Shown: piece after piece, positions 41,894 to 50,710 of the stretch
Position numbering within the stretch: position 1 is the stretch's first letter
Layout: the number at the start of each line of letters is the position of its first letter
NCBI RefSeq assembly: GCF_001261915.1
Contig: NZ_CVRT01000159.1
Span: 1 to 64,000 of the forward strand
From: Halorubrum sp. SD626R
GTDB taxonomy: Archaea; Halobacteriota; Halobacteria; Halobacteriales; Haloferacaceae
Length of the DNA stretch: 64,000 nucleotides
Direction: 5' to 3'
The notes under the pieces: model-generated
Seen by the model: the letters and a program-made list of their open reading frames with translations, nothing else
What the model was told of the DNA's origin: nothing
Database searches by the model: none
Made by a program: the position numbers and the translations under genes

Positions 41894-42837
41894 ACCTCAC
41901 CTCCGAGGTAGGCCTCGATGACCTCCTCGCTCTCCTTGATCTCCGCCGGCGTCCCGTCCTTCAGAATCTGGCCCTGGTGCATGACGATGACCCGCTCGCA
42001 GTTGTTCATGATGAGGTCCATGTCGTGTTCCACGATGAGGAAGGTGTACCCCCGCTCGCGCAGCTCGTGGATGTGTTCGAGCAGCCGCTTTTCGAGCGTC
42101 GGATTGACGCCCGCGAACGGCTCGTCGAGCAGCAGCACGTCGGGGTCGGTCAGCAGCGCCCGGGCCATCTCCAGCAGCTTCCGCTGGCCGCCGGAGAGGT
42201 TCCCGGCGTACTCGTCGGCGAGGTGGTCGATCTCGAAGAAGTCGAGCACCTCCCAGACGCGTTCGAGCTGCTCGGTCTCCTGCTCGCGCACCGATCCCCG
42301 GACGAACGGCATGACCGACCGCCACAGCGACTCGCCGACCTGTCCCTTCGGCGCGAGCATCATGTTCTCGAGGACCGTCATCTCCTCCAGCTCGCGGGCG
42401 ATCTGGAACGTCCGCGCGAGGCCCCGGTTCGCTATCTCGTGGGGCTGGAGGCCGGTGATGTCCTCGCCGTTGAACCGGACCGTCCCCTCGGTGGGGTCGA
42501 GCATCCCGGTGATGAGGTTGAACGTCGTCGACTTGCCGGCCCCGTTCGGGCCGATGAGTCCGGTGAGCGTCCCCTCCTCGACGTCGAAGCTCACGTCGTC
42601 GACGGCGGTGATCCCGCCGAACTCCTTCCGGAGCCCCTCGACTTCGAGGGGGGCGTACCGCCCGTCGTCGTCCCCCGCGTGCGTGTCGGGGTCGTCCTCG
42701 ACGAGCGCCGTCAGATCGGTGTCCGGCGACGACTCGTCGCCTGAGACGTCGTCCCCGGCCGGCGACGGCTCCGCGTCGGCCGCGGTCTCCTCGACCGGCG
42801 GGGACTCCCCCGCGGCGGATTCGTCGGTCTCGCTCAC
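41890..42837 (-). CDS. livG: Branched-chain amino acid ABC transporter ATPase LivG
   Basis: A 315-residue LivG-type ATPase preceded by a 60-residue acidic N-terminal tail (EETAADAEPSPAGDDVSGDE), which halophile LivG proteins may carry. Walker A GPNGAGKSTTFN, Q loop ARTFQIARELEEMTVLENMMLAPKGQVG, signature LSGGQRKLLEMARALLTDPDVLLLDEPFAGVNP, and IVEHDMDLIMNNCERVIVMHQG. The overlap with livM and livF (four bases at each side) marks a coupled operon. Confidence 0.93.
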   Translation of the reverse strand: MSETDESAAGESPPVEETAADAEPSPAGDDVSGDESSPDTDLTALVEDDPDTHAGDDDGRYAPLEVEGLRKEFGGITAVDDVSFDVEEGTLTGLIGPNGAGKSTTFNLITGMLDPTEGTVRFNGEDITGLQPHEIANRGLARTFQIARELEEMTVLENMMLAPKGQVGESLWRSVMPFVRGSVREQETEQLERVWEVLDFFEIDHLADEYAGNLSGGQRKLLEMARALLTDPDVLLLDEPFAGVNPTLEKRLLEHIHELRERGYTFLIVEHDMDLIMNNCERVIVMHQGQILKDGTPAEIKESEEVIEAYLGGEV

Positions 42838-44207
42838 TGTTCCTCACCCCCGTCGGCGGCGGCCGGCTTCCCGGTCGACCCGCCGGCCCCCGGCCGCGCG
42901 AGGTCGACGCTGGACGCGGTCTCCTTTCGGTGGCCGAGCAGCCCCTCCGGCCGGTTGTGCATCAGCCAGATCAGCACCACGCCCATGATCACCAGCCGCA
43001 GCTGGCTGACGCTGTCGAGCGTGTAGAGGATGAACGGCATCGGGTCGAGCGAGGCGAACCCCGCCATCGCCTCGCCGAAGTTCCGCGGCGCGTCGCCCAG
43101 TTCGAAGGCCGTCTGGACGAGGTTCTTGAAGTACCGCGGTCCCTCGTACAGCAGCCCGGCGAAGATCGCGCCGCCGAGGAAGCTCCCGGTGTTCGAGCCC
43201 GCGCCGCCGATGATCAGCGCGATCCAGATGAAGAAGGTGATGTTCGGCCGGAACGACGGCGGCGTGATGCTCCCGCGCCCGGAGTACCAGAGGATGCCGC
43301 CGAGCCCCATCAGCGCGGCGCCCACCACGAACGCCGTGAGCTTGAACCGGTCGGTGTCCTTCCCGAGGGCGTTCGCGACGTCCTCGTCCTCGCGGATCGC
43401 CTTCAGCACGCGGCCGAACGGCGACTTGCCCATCCGGGACAACAGCAGGTAGAACAGCCCGACGAAGACGATGAGGACGATCCCGTAGAGCAGCCCGTCG
43501 AGCACCGGCTTCGGGTTGTTCGAGATGACGTTCGCCTCGACGAACCCGACGAAGCCGAGGTACGGCTCCCAGAGGAAGAGGGCCCGAAGCAGCGCTTCGA
43601 GCGGGTTCGTGTAGTTCAGGATGAGCCCCCCGCCGCCGCCGAGCCCGACCGTGTCGGCCGCCGGGTTGACGGCGAGCGGCCCGAGGCTGATGGTGTCCGG
43701 CACGGTGAACGTCTGGAACGTGCGGGACATCATCGTGAACCGAACGATCTCGGAGAACGCCACCGTGACGATCGCGAGGTAGTCCGCCCGGAGCCGGAGC
43801 GCGGGCAGCGCCACGAGCAACCCGAAGAGCGCCGTGACGAGCACGCCGACGGGAACGCCGATGAGCAGCGGGAGACCGAACCCGCCGACCTGCGCGGCGC
43901 CGTCCCCCACCGGCGGCTTCGAGATCAGCGCGGTCGTGTAGATTCCGATTCCCATGAAGCCGACGATGCCGATGTTGAACAGCCCGGTGTACCCCCAGTG
44001 GAGGTTCAGCGCCAGCGCGAGCATGCCGAACACGCCGATGAAGAAGGTGAGGTTCGCGATCGAGTTCAGCTGCCCGCGGAGTTCGTAGCCGAAGGCGACG
44101 CCGGCGAGGATGTACGCCAGGTAGAGGGCGCCGAGGACGGCGATCACGAGCGTCGCGTCGCGCTCGAAGAGCCCCTCGAACCGCCCGCGAATACCTTCGG
44201 CGCTCAT
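42834..44207 (-). CDS. livM: Branched-chain amino acid ABC transporter permease LivM
   Basis: A 457-residue permease with about 10 hydrophobic segments. The LivM landmarks are LNLHWGYTGLFNIGIVGFMGIGIYT near residue 68, LPALRLRADYLAIVTVAFSEIVR, and the cytoplasmic coupling loop SPFGRVLKAIREDEDVANALGKDTDRFKLTAFVVGAALMGLGG. A loop of about 60 residues in the middle (PAADTVGLGGGGGLILNYTNPLEALL) is longer than in bacterial proteins. The C-terminal 35 residues are a Gly/Ala/Asp-rich tail. It is coupled to livH by four bases. Confidence 0.92.
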   Translation of the reverse strand: MSAEGIRGRFEGLFERDATLVIAVLGALYLAYILAGVAFGYELRGQLNSIANLTFFIGVFGMLALALNLHWGYTGLFNIGIVGFMGIGIYTTALISKPPVGDGAAQVGGFGLPLLIGVPVGVLVTALFGLLVALPALRLRADYLAIVTVAFSEIVRFTMMSRTFQTFTVPDTISLGPLAVNPAADTVGLGGGGGLILNYTNPLEALLRALFLWEPYLGFVGFVEANVISNNPKPVLDGLLYGIVLIVFVGLFYLLLSRMGKSPFGRVLKAIREDEDVANALGKDTDRFKLTAFVVGAALMGLGGILWYSGRGSITPPSFRPNITFFIWIALIIGGAGSNTGSFLGGAIFAGLLYEGPRYFKNLVQTAFELGDAPRNFGEAMAGFASLDPMPFILYTLDSVSQLRLVIMGVVLIWLMHNRPEGLLGHRKETASSVDLARPGAGGSTGKPAAADGGEEQ

Positions 44208-45316
44208 GCCGTCGACCTCCCGCTGAAGATGCCTTCAGGCTTGAACAGTAAGATCACGATCATCACCACGAACGCGGCCGCGCGGCCGAACTCGGAGGGG
44301 ATCCAGATCACGGAGACGGAGGCGGTCAGCCCGATGATGATCCCGCCGCCGATCGCGCCGTATATCGACCCGATCCCGCCGAGGATGACCGCGGCGAACA
44401 CCAACAACAGCAGCAGCCAGCCGTCGTTAAAGCCGAGCGTCCCCTTCCAGAGGACGAACATGTACCCGGCGACGCCCGTGAGCCCGGCGCCGACGATCCA
44501 CGTCGTGCGGATGACCCGTTCTGTCGGGATCCCGGTGATCCGCGCCAGGTCCTCGTTGTCGGACATCGCGCGCATCGCCTTCCCGAGCTTCGTCCGCTGG
44601 AGCAGCACGTGGACGCCGAGCATGAGGCCGGCCGCGACGACGACGAGACTGATGTCGTGCGCCGTCACGCGGAACGTCCCGTCGATCGCGGGCACGTTCA
44701 CGCGCGGGACCGACCCCGCCGCGGTCGTCCCCCGGACGCCGGCCCCGTAGACGAACTGGAGCAGGTACCGGAGCGCGAACGCGACCCCGATGCTGGTAAT
44801 CAGCAGCGCGATACCGCTCTCGTCGCGGATCGGCCGGTAGACGAACCGGTCGATCCCGAGCGCTAAGACGATCGCCGCGACGCCCGCGACGAGGGCCCCG
44901 ACGGCGACGGCGATCGGCGCGGTCGTGACGCCGATGCCGAGCGCCCCGCCGAACACTGACCCCCCCGCGCCGACGAGCAGGAGCGCCCCGACGCTGTTCT
45001 CGCCGATCCCGGCGATGAGGTAGCTCGTCCCCATCCCGGCGAACGCTCCGGTGGTGAGGTAGTCGCCGTGCGCGAAGTTCGCGAAGTTGAGAATGCTGTA
45101 CGTCATCGAGAGTCCAATGCCGGCCAGGCCGATAACCAGGCCCCTGAGCAGACCGTCCCATACCAGGGACGCGAGGCTGCTGATCTGGATCCCTCCAGTC
45201 AGGAGCCCGGAGACGAGTGACCACACCATCCACAGGGCCACGAGTATGACCCCGATGGCGAGCGGTTCCTCGCTGAGGGTTTGACGGTACCGGACGTACG
45301 TTTCAGAGACACTCAC
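44204..45316 (-). CDS. livH: Branched-chain amino acid ABC transporter permease LivH
   Basis: A 370-residue permease starting at GTG 45316 (MSVSETYVRYRQTL). Family marks are GLIGLAGIGLSMTYSILNFANFAHGDYLTTGAFAGM near the N-terminus and the coupling loop LGKAMRAMSDNEDLARITGIPTERVIRTTWIVGAGLTGVAGYM. Helices near 45-130 and the Gly-rich end (FAAVILGGIGSIYGAIGGGIIIGLTASVSVIW) complete the LivH pattern. It is first in the livHMGF operon. The binding-protein gene lies beyond livF and points toward the operon. Confidence 0.92.
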   Translation of the reverse strand: MSVSETYVRYRQTLSEEPLAIGVILVALWMVWSLVSGLLTGGIQISSLASLVWDGLLRGLVIGLAGIGLSMTYSILNFANFAHGDYLTTGAFAGMGTSYLIAGIGENSVGALLLVGAGGSVFGGALGIGVTTAPIAVAVGALVAGVAAIVLALGIDRFVYRPIRDESGIALLITSIGVAFALRYLLQFVYGAGVRGTTAAGSVPRVNVPAIDGTFRVTAHDISLVVVAAGLMLGVHVLLQRTKLGKAMRAMSDNEDLARITGIPTERVIRTTWIVGAGLTGVAGYMFVLWKGTLGFNDGWLLLLLVFAAVILGGIGSIYGAIGGGIIIGLTASVSVIWIPSEFGRAAAFVVMIVILLFKPEGIFSGRSTA

Positions 45317-45351
45317 GTGATAACACTCCTCATCAAAGCCTATGAATCAAC

Positions 45352-45358
45352 CTATAAG
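45352..45358 (-). promoter_or_regulatory. TATA element of livHMGF
   Basis: On the minus strand TCTTATAGG lies 36-42 bases before the livH GTG 45316, within a markedly AT-rich stretch that extends to about 45430. The position suits a promoter with a short leader. Confidence 0.45.
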
Positions 45359-45482
45359 ACGTTTTCTACCCAGAAACGCCCGACGTATGTCACGTTTAGC
45401 CACATACAAAGTGTCTTGAGAATATAATCACGCCACCGCTCGGCGCCCTCGGCGGCGACGCCGGACGCCGAGCCCCCGTCGG

Positions 45483-47141
45483 TCAGTACCCCTGTGCGTT
45501 GCCGTCCTTCCGCGGCTCGGTGGCGGCCGAGAGGACGCCGCCGTCGTTGCGGACGATCTGCGCGCCGCCGAACTGGACCGGCGAGAGCGTCCTGACGTCG
45601 TGCTCCTTCCGGACGAGCTTCGCGACGACGTCGTCGTCGAAGTGCGGTTCGACGCCGAGCTCGCCGCTCTCGCGGTACCGCCACCGCGGCTCGTCGAGCG
45701 CGCGCTGGAGGGGCATGTCGTAGTCGACGACGTTCGAGATCACCTGCACGTGTCCCTGCGGCTGCATGAATCCGCCCATCACGCCGAAGGCGGCCCAGTC
45801 GTCCTCGTCGAGTCGGACGACGGCCGGGATCAGCGTGTGGAACGGGCGCTTGCCCGGTTCGAGGCTGTTCGGGTGCTCGGGGTCGAGCGAGAAGGACGCC
45901 CCCCGGTTCTGGAGGGCGATCCCCGTCTCGCCCGCGACGAGTCCGGAGCCGAAGCCGGCGAACCGCGAGTTGATGTAGGAGACGACGTTGCCCTCGTCGT
46001 CGGCGACGGTGAGGAGGACGGTGTCGGCGTCCTCGGCGTTCGCGTTCGGTACGCCGAAGGAGACGTCGCCGTCGGCGGTCGGCCCGACGCCGGCCGCGCG
46101 CTCCGCCGCCCAGTCGGTCGATTCGAGCGGCGGAACCTCCTCGTAGTCGGGGTCGGTGATGTAGCGGTGGCCGTCGTGGAAGGCCAACTTCAAAGCCTCC
46201 GCGAAGTAGTGGACGCGCTCGGCGGTGTCGTAGCCGTGCTCGCCCGCGCCGAGCTCGCTCGCGACGTTGAGCGCCTCCAGCGCGATGAGCCCCTGGTTGT
46301 TCGGCGGGAGCTCGTACACCTCGGCGCCGTTGTACGTCGTCGAGACGGGATCCGGCCACTCGACCTCGAAGTCGGCGAGGTCGTCGACGGTCATGAACCC
46401 GCCCTGCGACTGGACCTCCTCGGCGATCGCCTCGGCGATCTCCCCCTCGTACACCGCGTCTGCGCCGCGTTCCGCGACCGTCTCCATCGACTCGCCGAGC
46501 CGCGGGAGCGTGACCGTCTCGCCGACCGACGGGGCGTCCCCGCCGAACAGGAACGCCTCCCGGGCGTGGCCGTCGGTGAACAGCTCCTCGGCGCCGGCCC
46601 AGTGGGAGGCGATCACCTCCGAGACGGGGTACCCCTCGCTGGCGTACCGGATCGCGGGCGCGAGGGCGTCGGCGAGCGTGAGCCGGCCGAGCTCCTCGAT
46701 CGTCGCCTCCCAGCCGCGGGCCGTGCCCGGGACCGTGACCGCGTGGGGCCCGTAGAAGGGCATCCCGGCCTCGTCGGTGTCGTCGACCGCGTACCCCCCG
46801 TCGTCCGGGTAGTACGCCGAGGCGTCGTCGTTCGCTTCCAACGCCTCCCGCACGTTCTCGATCGTCGCGCCGGCGGGCGCGCCCCCGCAGGCGCGCATGG
46901 CCCCGACGTCGCCGTCGGCCGTGCGGTACAGCGCGAACACGTCCCCCCCGAGCCCCGTCGACGTGGGCTCGACGACGTTGAGGGCGGCCGCGGTCGCCAC
47001 GGCCGCGTCGAACGCGTTCCCGCCCTCGCGCAGCGTCTCGATCCCCGCCTGACTGGCGAGAGGCTGGCTGGTGGCGACGACGCCGCGCTGCCCGTACACC
47101 GTCGACCGCCGAGAAGCGAACCGATCCAGGTCTGGCTCCAT
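45483..47141 (-). CDS. ggt: Gamma-glutamyltransferase family protein
   Basis: A 552-residue Ntn-hydrolase that is expected to be cut into two chains. The large-chain start shows GVVATSQPLASQAGIETLREGGNAFDAAVATAAALNVVEPTSTGLGGDVFALY. The likely nucleophile is the threonine in DADTVLLTVADDEGNVVSYINSRFAGFGSG, followed by LQNRGASFSLDPEHPNSLEPGKRPFHTLIP. No signal peptide is present, as in the cytosolic GGT/acylase branch (YwrD-like), so glutathione may not be the substrate; haloarchaea use gamma-glutamylcysteine. A TATA box 24 bases upstream predicts a leaderless transcript. Confidence 0.88.
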   Translation of the reverse strand: MEPDLDRFASRRSTVYGQRGVVATSQPLASQAGIETLREGGNAFDAAVATAAALNVVEPTSTGLGGDVFALYRTADGDVGAMRACGGAPAGATIENVREALEANDDASAYYPDDGGYAVDDTDEAGMPFYGPHAVTVPGTARGWEATIEELGRLTLADALAPAIRYASEGYPVSEVIASHWAGAEELFTDGHAREAFLFGGDAPSVGETVTLPRLGESMETVAERGADAVYEGEIAEAIAEEVQSQGGFMTVDDLADFEVEWPDPVSTTYNGAEVYELPPNNQGLIALEALNVASELGAGEHGYDTAERVHYFAEALKLAFHDGHRYITDPDYEEVPPLESTDWAAERAAGVGPTADGDVSFGVPNANAEDADTVLLTVADDEGNVVSYINSRFAGFGSGLVAGETGIALQNRGASFSLDPEHPNSLEPGKRPFHTLIPAVVRLDEDDWAAFGVMGGFMQPQGHVQVISNVVDYDMPLQRALDEPRWRYRESGELGVEPHFDDDVVAKLVRKEHDVRTLSPVQFGGAQIVRNDGGVLSAATEPRKDGNAQGY

Positions 47142-47163
47142 ATCCCTGATCCGACTGCCCGGA

Positions 47164-47173
47164 GTATAAATAC
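47164..47173 (-). promoter_or_regulatory. TATA element of ggt
   Basis: GTATAAATAC is nearly self-complementary and lies 23-32 bases upstream of the ggt ATG 47141, the classic position for a leaderless haloarchaeal promoter. It is the clearest TATA box in the window. Confidence 0.65.
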
Positions 47174-47378
47174 CGGTCCGGATCTATCCGGTCGCGCCCC
47201 GACCGGCCGCGACGTTCCGTCCCCGAACTCGGTTCGCGAACGGGGGCGCGGGCCCGTGCCTTCCGCGAGCCGCGCGTGTCCGCCGATCGGACCGTTCGTC
47301 CGCACCCGCCGTTCCCGGCGAGCGGCGTGACGGCTTCGGGACTGACGGATCGTCGAGAGGAAAACGGCGCTCGACCGT

Positions 47379-47684
47379 CTACGAGTGCTTGGCGGCCAGC
47401 ACGTCGATCTCGTCGATCTGGGGGTCCGACGCGAACAGCTCGTCGGCGCGGTCCATCAGTTCGGCGGCGATCTCCCCGTCGAGGTGGGCCTGTCGCCCCT
47501 CCTCGTCGGGGAACGTATCGAAGATGCCGAACGTGGTCTCGTCGAGCCGGAGCGCGAACCACGTCGTCGTCTTCTCCTCGGCCTCCGCGGCCGGAAGCGC
47601 GGATTCGAGGAACTCGGCGACCTCCTCGGCCTTCTCCGGCTTCGCTTCGAGACGGGCCTGCAGCGCGTATTCGGAGTCTGTCAT
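47379..47684 (-). CDS. Antibiotic biosynthesis monooxygenase (ABM) domain protein
   Basis: A 101-residue ferredoxin-like alpha+beta barrel of the ABM/EthD type, start ATG 47684 (MTDSEYALQARLEAKPEKAEEVAEFLE). The pattern ends with FDTFPDEEGRQAHLDGEIAAELMDRADELFASDPQIDEIDVLAAK, typical of the small YgiN-like group. These proteins act as dimeric quinol monooxygenases, or haem-oxygen-linked proteins, or have no clear activity. The particular substrate is unknown. It reads away from the secreted NPP1-like gene. Confidence 0.85.
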   Translation of the reverse strand: MTDSEYALQARLEAKPEKAEEVAEFLESALPAAEAEEKTTTWFALRLDETTFGIFDTFPDEEGRQAHLDGEIAAELMDRADELFASDPQIDEIDVLAAKHS

Positions 47685-47819
47685 TCCGTTCGAATCGAGG
47701 GTCGCGAGCCGAATAAGTCCGGCTACGGGAGCAATCCGGACGTCGGTTCCGGCCTCCCGGCAACTGCTCCGAGCGTGGGAACGCTTAACGCCCCTGGCGG
47801 CCTCCGCTCGGTAGATCGA

Positions 47820-50018
47820 ATGACAGGCGACGACGAGGGGAGGACGGACGGCGATGATCGGTCGGTCGACGGGGGTCGACGCCGCGCGCTCGCGTACGGC
47901 GGGCTCGCGGCGCTCGCCGGCACGGGAGTCGCCGGGGCGTGGTACGTCTCCCGACCGGAGCCGGAACCGTCGGAGGGACCCGACGACGAGGGACCCGATG
48001 AGGCGACGGAGCCGGAACCGGACGCGGTCGAGAGCGACGAGACCGAGGCGGTCCCGGCGATCGTCCGTCGGTACGCCCCGGACCTCTACTTCGGCGCGCT
48101 CGAGAAGTGGTACCCCACGGATCCGCGCCCCTACGTCATCGAGACCGACGAGGGGTCGGTCGCGGACGGATTCGCCGCGCTCGACGGCTACTCGGCGACG
48201 TTCCGCGAGACGGGGACGCCGCCCGCACCGACCGTCTTCTACAACGTCGTCGAGGCCGCCGAAGGGGTCGACGCCCTGCAGTACTGGCTCTACTCGGCGT
48301 TCGACCAGTTCACGGTCAACTTCCACTGGCACGACTGGGAGCTGTTGCAGGTGTTCGTCCACCGCGACACCGGCGAGCCGCTGCTGCTCTCGGCGAGCGC
48401 TCACTCCCGCGCCAGCCCCAACAACGAGTACCTCGATCCGGCGATACCGGAGGGGACCCGTCCCGGGATCCTCTCGGAGGTCGGCTCGCATTCGAGCGCG
48501 AGCGAGGTGAACGGCCTCGTGCCCAGCTTCGAACGGCTTCCGACTCCCGAGCTGCTCTCCGACGTGACCAACGACGCGATCGACGTCTCGGCGGCGGTCC
48601 GCGCGCCCTTCGCGTACGGGCTCCCCCGCGACGAGGGGGCGCGGCTCCCGTTCGTGCTTCCGGAACTCGACGGCGTCCCGCTGCACGAACACTCGTCGCT
48701 CTCGATCGACCGGACGGACCTCGTCGACGAGCGGGCGACCGTGGGCTCGTGGCGAGGGCTTCCGACGCCTCCGACCGACCTCCCGCTCCGCGAGCCCGGA
48801 CTCGTGCTCTCACACCCGGAGAGCCGGCTCGCGACCGACGACGATGGGGCCGACGCCACCTACGCGCTCGAACCGATCGCACCGCTCCGCGAGGCGATCG
48901 ACGACTTCGTCGGCCCCCAGCTGAGCTTCGAGTTCGCGATCCCCGGGTTCGTCGAGGACGCCATCGCGAGTCACATCACCTCGGTCGGGATCCCGTGGGA
49001 GCAGGACCGATTCACGGACCCGCTCTCGAACGTCACCGATCCGGCGCACCGCCGTCGGATCGACGGCGCCGAACCGGCCGGGCTCGTGAACCGCGTCGTC
49101 GGTCGGGTGCGACAGCTCCGCGCGGGCGCCGACGGGGCTCTCGACGGCGTCCCGGACGCGGCGCGCGACGCGGTCGCAGACGTCGCCGGCGTCTCGCTTT
49201 ACGCGCCGCCGACCGAGCTCGCCGTCCGACTGGCGAGCGAGCACCCCGCGGCGACGGTGACTCGCGACGGGACGTTCGGCCTCCTGCACGTCGAACCCGG
49301 CCCGCACCTTCTCGCGGTCAACGGGCCGGGATTCGCCCCGATCGCCGAGCGGTTCGTCCACGAGGGCGGCCTCGTCCGCGCCGGCGGCGACGGCGAGCTC
49401 GCCGCGGTCGCGGCCGAGGACGCCGGATGGATCCGCGGCGACGCCCGGGAGACGGACGGGATCGAGCGCGTCCGCGTCGTCGAGGACTACGCGGGCGTCG
49501 TCCACGAGGGCGCGCCGGTCGAGACGGACCGGTTCTCGGTCGCGGTTCACCGCGAGGGTCGGTACACGGTCGAGATCGTCGACCGCGACGGTCGCCGCGG
49601 GGCGTACCGGGTGACGCCGAACTCGTTCGACGCGGACGGGGAGGCGGTTCGGGACGCCGTCAGAACCGGGAAACTCGCGCTTGCACGGACCCTGCGCGAC
49701 GAGGTCGCCGAACTGTCCGCGCTCGCGGAGTCGGTGTCGACGTCCGATCGCGACGCGGACGGCGAGCGCAACCCTGTCCTCGACCGGCTCAGGCGTGCCC
49801 GCCGCGCGGCCGACGGCGCGGTCGCGGCCGCGGAGAACGGAGAGGAGGGGCTGACGGACGAGCGGCTCTTCGACGCCATCTCCGCGCTCTCGGAGGTCCG
49901 GGAGATCCTCGCCGGCGAGGATCGAGGCGGATACGACGACGCGGCGATCGCCGCGATCGACCCGAAGGCGCTCGCAGGGATCGATCGCGCCAACGAAGCG
50001 ATCGACGCGGACCTCTGA
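47820..50018 (+). CDS. Large secreted protein with NPP1/Vps62-like HDWE motif
   Basis: A 732-residue protein starting at ATG 47820. Twin/triple arginine before a hydrophobic stretch (GGRRRALAYGGLAALAGTGVAGAW, about 19-41) predicts export or anchoring, followed by an acidic Pro/Glu linker. Residues about 80-200 read YAPDLYFGALEKWYPTDPRPY ... FYNVVEA ... LQYWLYSAFDQFTVNFHWHDWELLQVFVHRDTGEPLLLSASAHSR. This recalls NPP1/necrosis-inducing-like and Vps62 proteins, whose GHRHDWE motif binds a metal; here it is HWHDWE at 169-174. The remainder is unassigned, with a helical C-terminus. Confidence 0.6.
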   Translation: MTGDDEGRTDGDDRSVDGGRRRALAYGGLAALAGTGVAGAWYVSRPEPEPSEGPDDEGPDEATEPEPDAVESDETEAVPAIVRRYAPDLYFGALEKWYPTDPRPYVIETDEGSVADGFAALDGYSATFRETGTPPAPTVFYNVVEAAEGVDALQYWLYSAFDQFTVNFHWHDWELLQVFVHRDTGEPLLLSASAHSRASPNNEYLDPAIPEGTRPGILSEVGSHSSASEVNGLVPSFERLPTPELLSDVTNDAIDVSAAVRAPFAYGLPRDEGARLPFVLPELDGVPLHEHSSLSIDRTDLVDERATVGSWRGLPTPPTDLPLREPGLVLSHPESRLATDDDGADATYALEPIAPLREAIDDFVGPQLSFEFAIPGFVEDAIASHITSVGIPWEQDRFTDPLSNVTDPAHRRRIDGAEPAGLVNRVVGRVRQLRAGADGALDGVPDAARDAVADVAGVSLYAPPTELAVRLASEHPAATVTRDGTFGLLHVEPGPHLLAVNGPGFAPIAERFVHEGGLVRAGGDGELAAVAAEDAGWIRGDARETDGIERVRVVEDYAGVVHEGAPVETDRFSVAVHREGRYTVEIVDRDGRRGAYRVTPNSFDADGEAVRDAVRTGKLALARTLRDEVAELSALAESVSTSDRDADGERNPVLDRLRRARRAADGAVAAAENGEEGLTDERLFDAISALSEVREILAGEDRGGYDDAAIAAIDPKALAGIDRANEAIDADL

Positions 50019-50339
50019 GGAGCGCGCTCGGAGCGAGGCCGATCCCGCTCTCTCAGCGGTGCGGATCTCCCGTCGTATACGGCTATTCGCTATATCGAAT
50101 TGAGTTCGGCGCGCGGTGTCCGAAACCCCGCCGTGTCGGCGGCTGTCGCGCTGAGCTCCGGGTTCCCGGGGAAACGAGAGCGACTGCAACCGGCCGGGGT
50201 CTCGACGAGACGCCGCTTCCGACGACCGATCTCGCTGTCCGACCCTGGTTTTCGGTCTCGACCGTCGCACGCCCTGAGTAACGTCGGCATATCCGAGATG
50301 TTGCCGCATAGCTAATCGGGCAGGGCGGACATCCCACGT
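50019..50339. other. 321-base gap, no recognisable gene
   Basis: Between the large secreted protein and the DUF1328 remnant no gene could be supported; frames of 66-84 codons on both strands are arginine/serine-rich and lack a start context. The segment near 50083-50100 (GTATACGGCTATTCGCTATATCG) is AT-rich and could hold a promoter. No repeat, tRNA-like arm or long dyad was found. Confidence 0.5.
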
Positions 50340-50569
50340 ATGGATATCAGCATGTCACTCCGCGCCGTCAGCAACCAGTTGCATTCCGTAGACGGCATCG
50401 CGCCGCTTCAGTTCTCGGGCGACTTCCTCGAACCGGGGTGTTGTTCTTCGTCATCGCGATCGTGGCGGCGGTCCTCGGCGCCCGCGGGGTCGCCGGCCTC
50501 TCGGTGACGGTCGCGAAGTGGCTGGTCATCGTGTTCCTCGTGCTGGCGGTCATCTCGGTGTTGCTCTGA
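50340..50569 (+). pseudogene. DUF1328 membrane protein with a one-base frameshift
   Basis: The frame from ATG 50340 reads [19 protein letters not shown] then [12 protein letters not shown] and then leaves coding sense. From GTG 50438, one base out of phase, the reading continues [21 protein letters not shown] then [22 protein letters not shown] and stops at 50569. Both parts match the haloarchaeal DUF1328 pattern (LQFxGxFLE, then a two-helix membrane protein), separated by five bases where six are expected. Either one base is missing in the genome or in the assembly. The downstream 43-residue part could still be made from GTG 50438. Confidence 0.6.
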
Positions 50570-50607
50570 GGATTTTGAGCGGCCCGACTCGACCGCACGT
50601 GGCGGGA

Positions 50608-50636
50608 CCGGGAACCCGCGGTCGTCCCGTTCCCGG
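50608..50636 (+). terminator. Hairpin after the DUF1328 remnant
   Basis: CCGGGAAC at 50608-50615 and GTTCCCGG at 50629-50636 can pair over eight bases with a 13-base loop, about 40 bases after the stop at 50569. No T-run follows, so termination is a weak inference; it may be an incidental GC-rich dyad. Confidence 0.3.
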
Positions 50637-50710
50637 GGCCTCGGCACTCACGACTCGCAATCTATCCATAGTGAATGTGTTTAGCGCGGCTATAGCGTCC
50701 GTTCGCCACG

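Noticed and set aside
45352..47763. 803-residue minus-strand open frame overlapping ggt
   Set aside because: Its translation is arginine/glycine-rich without any domain. It is an out-of-frame shadow of the gamma-glutamyltransferase gene, which has clear motifs.
48107..50281. 724-residue plus-strand frame inside the NPP1-like gene
   Set aside because: Arg/Pro-rich out-of-frame translation with no fold; the other frame has an export signal and the HDWE motif.
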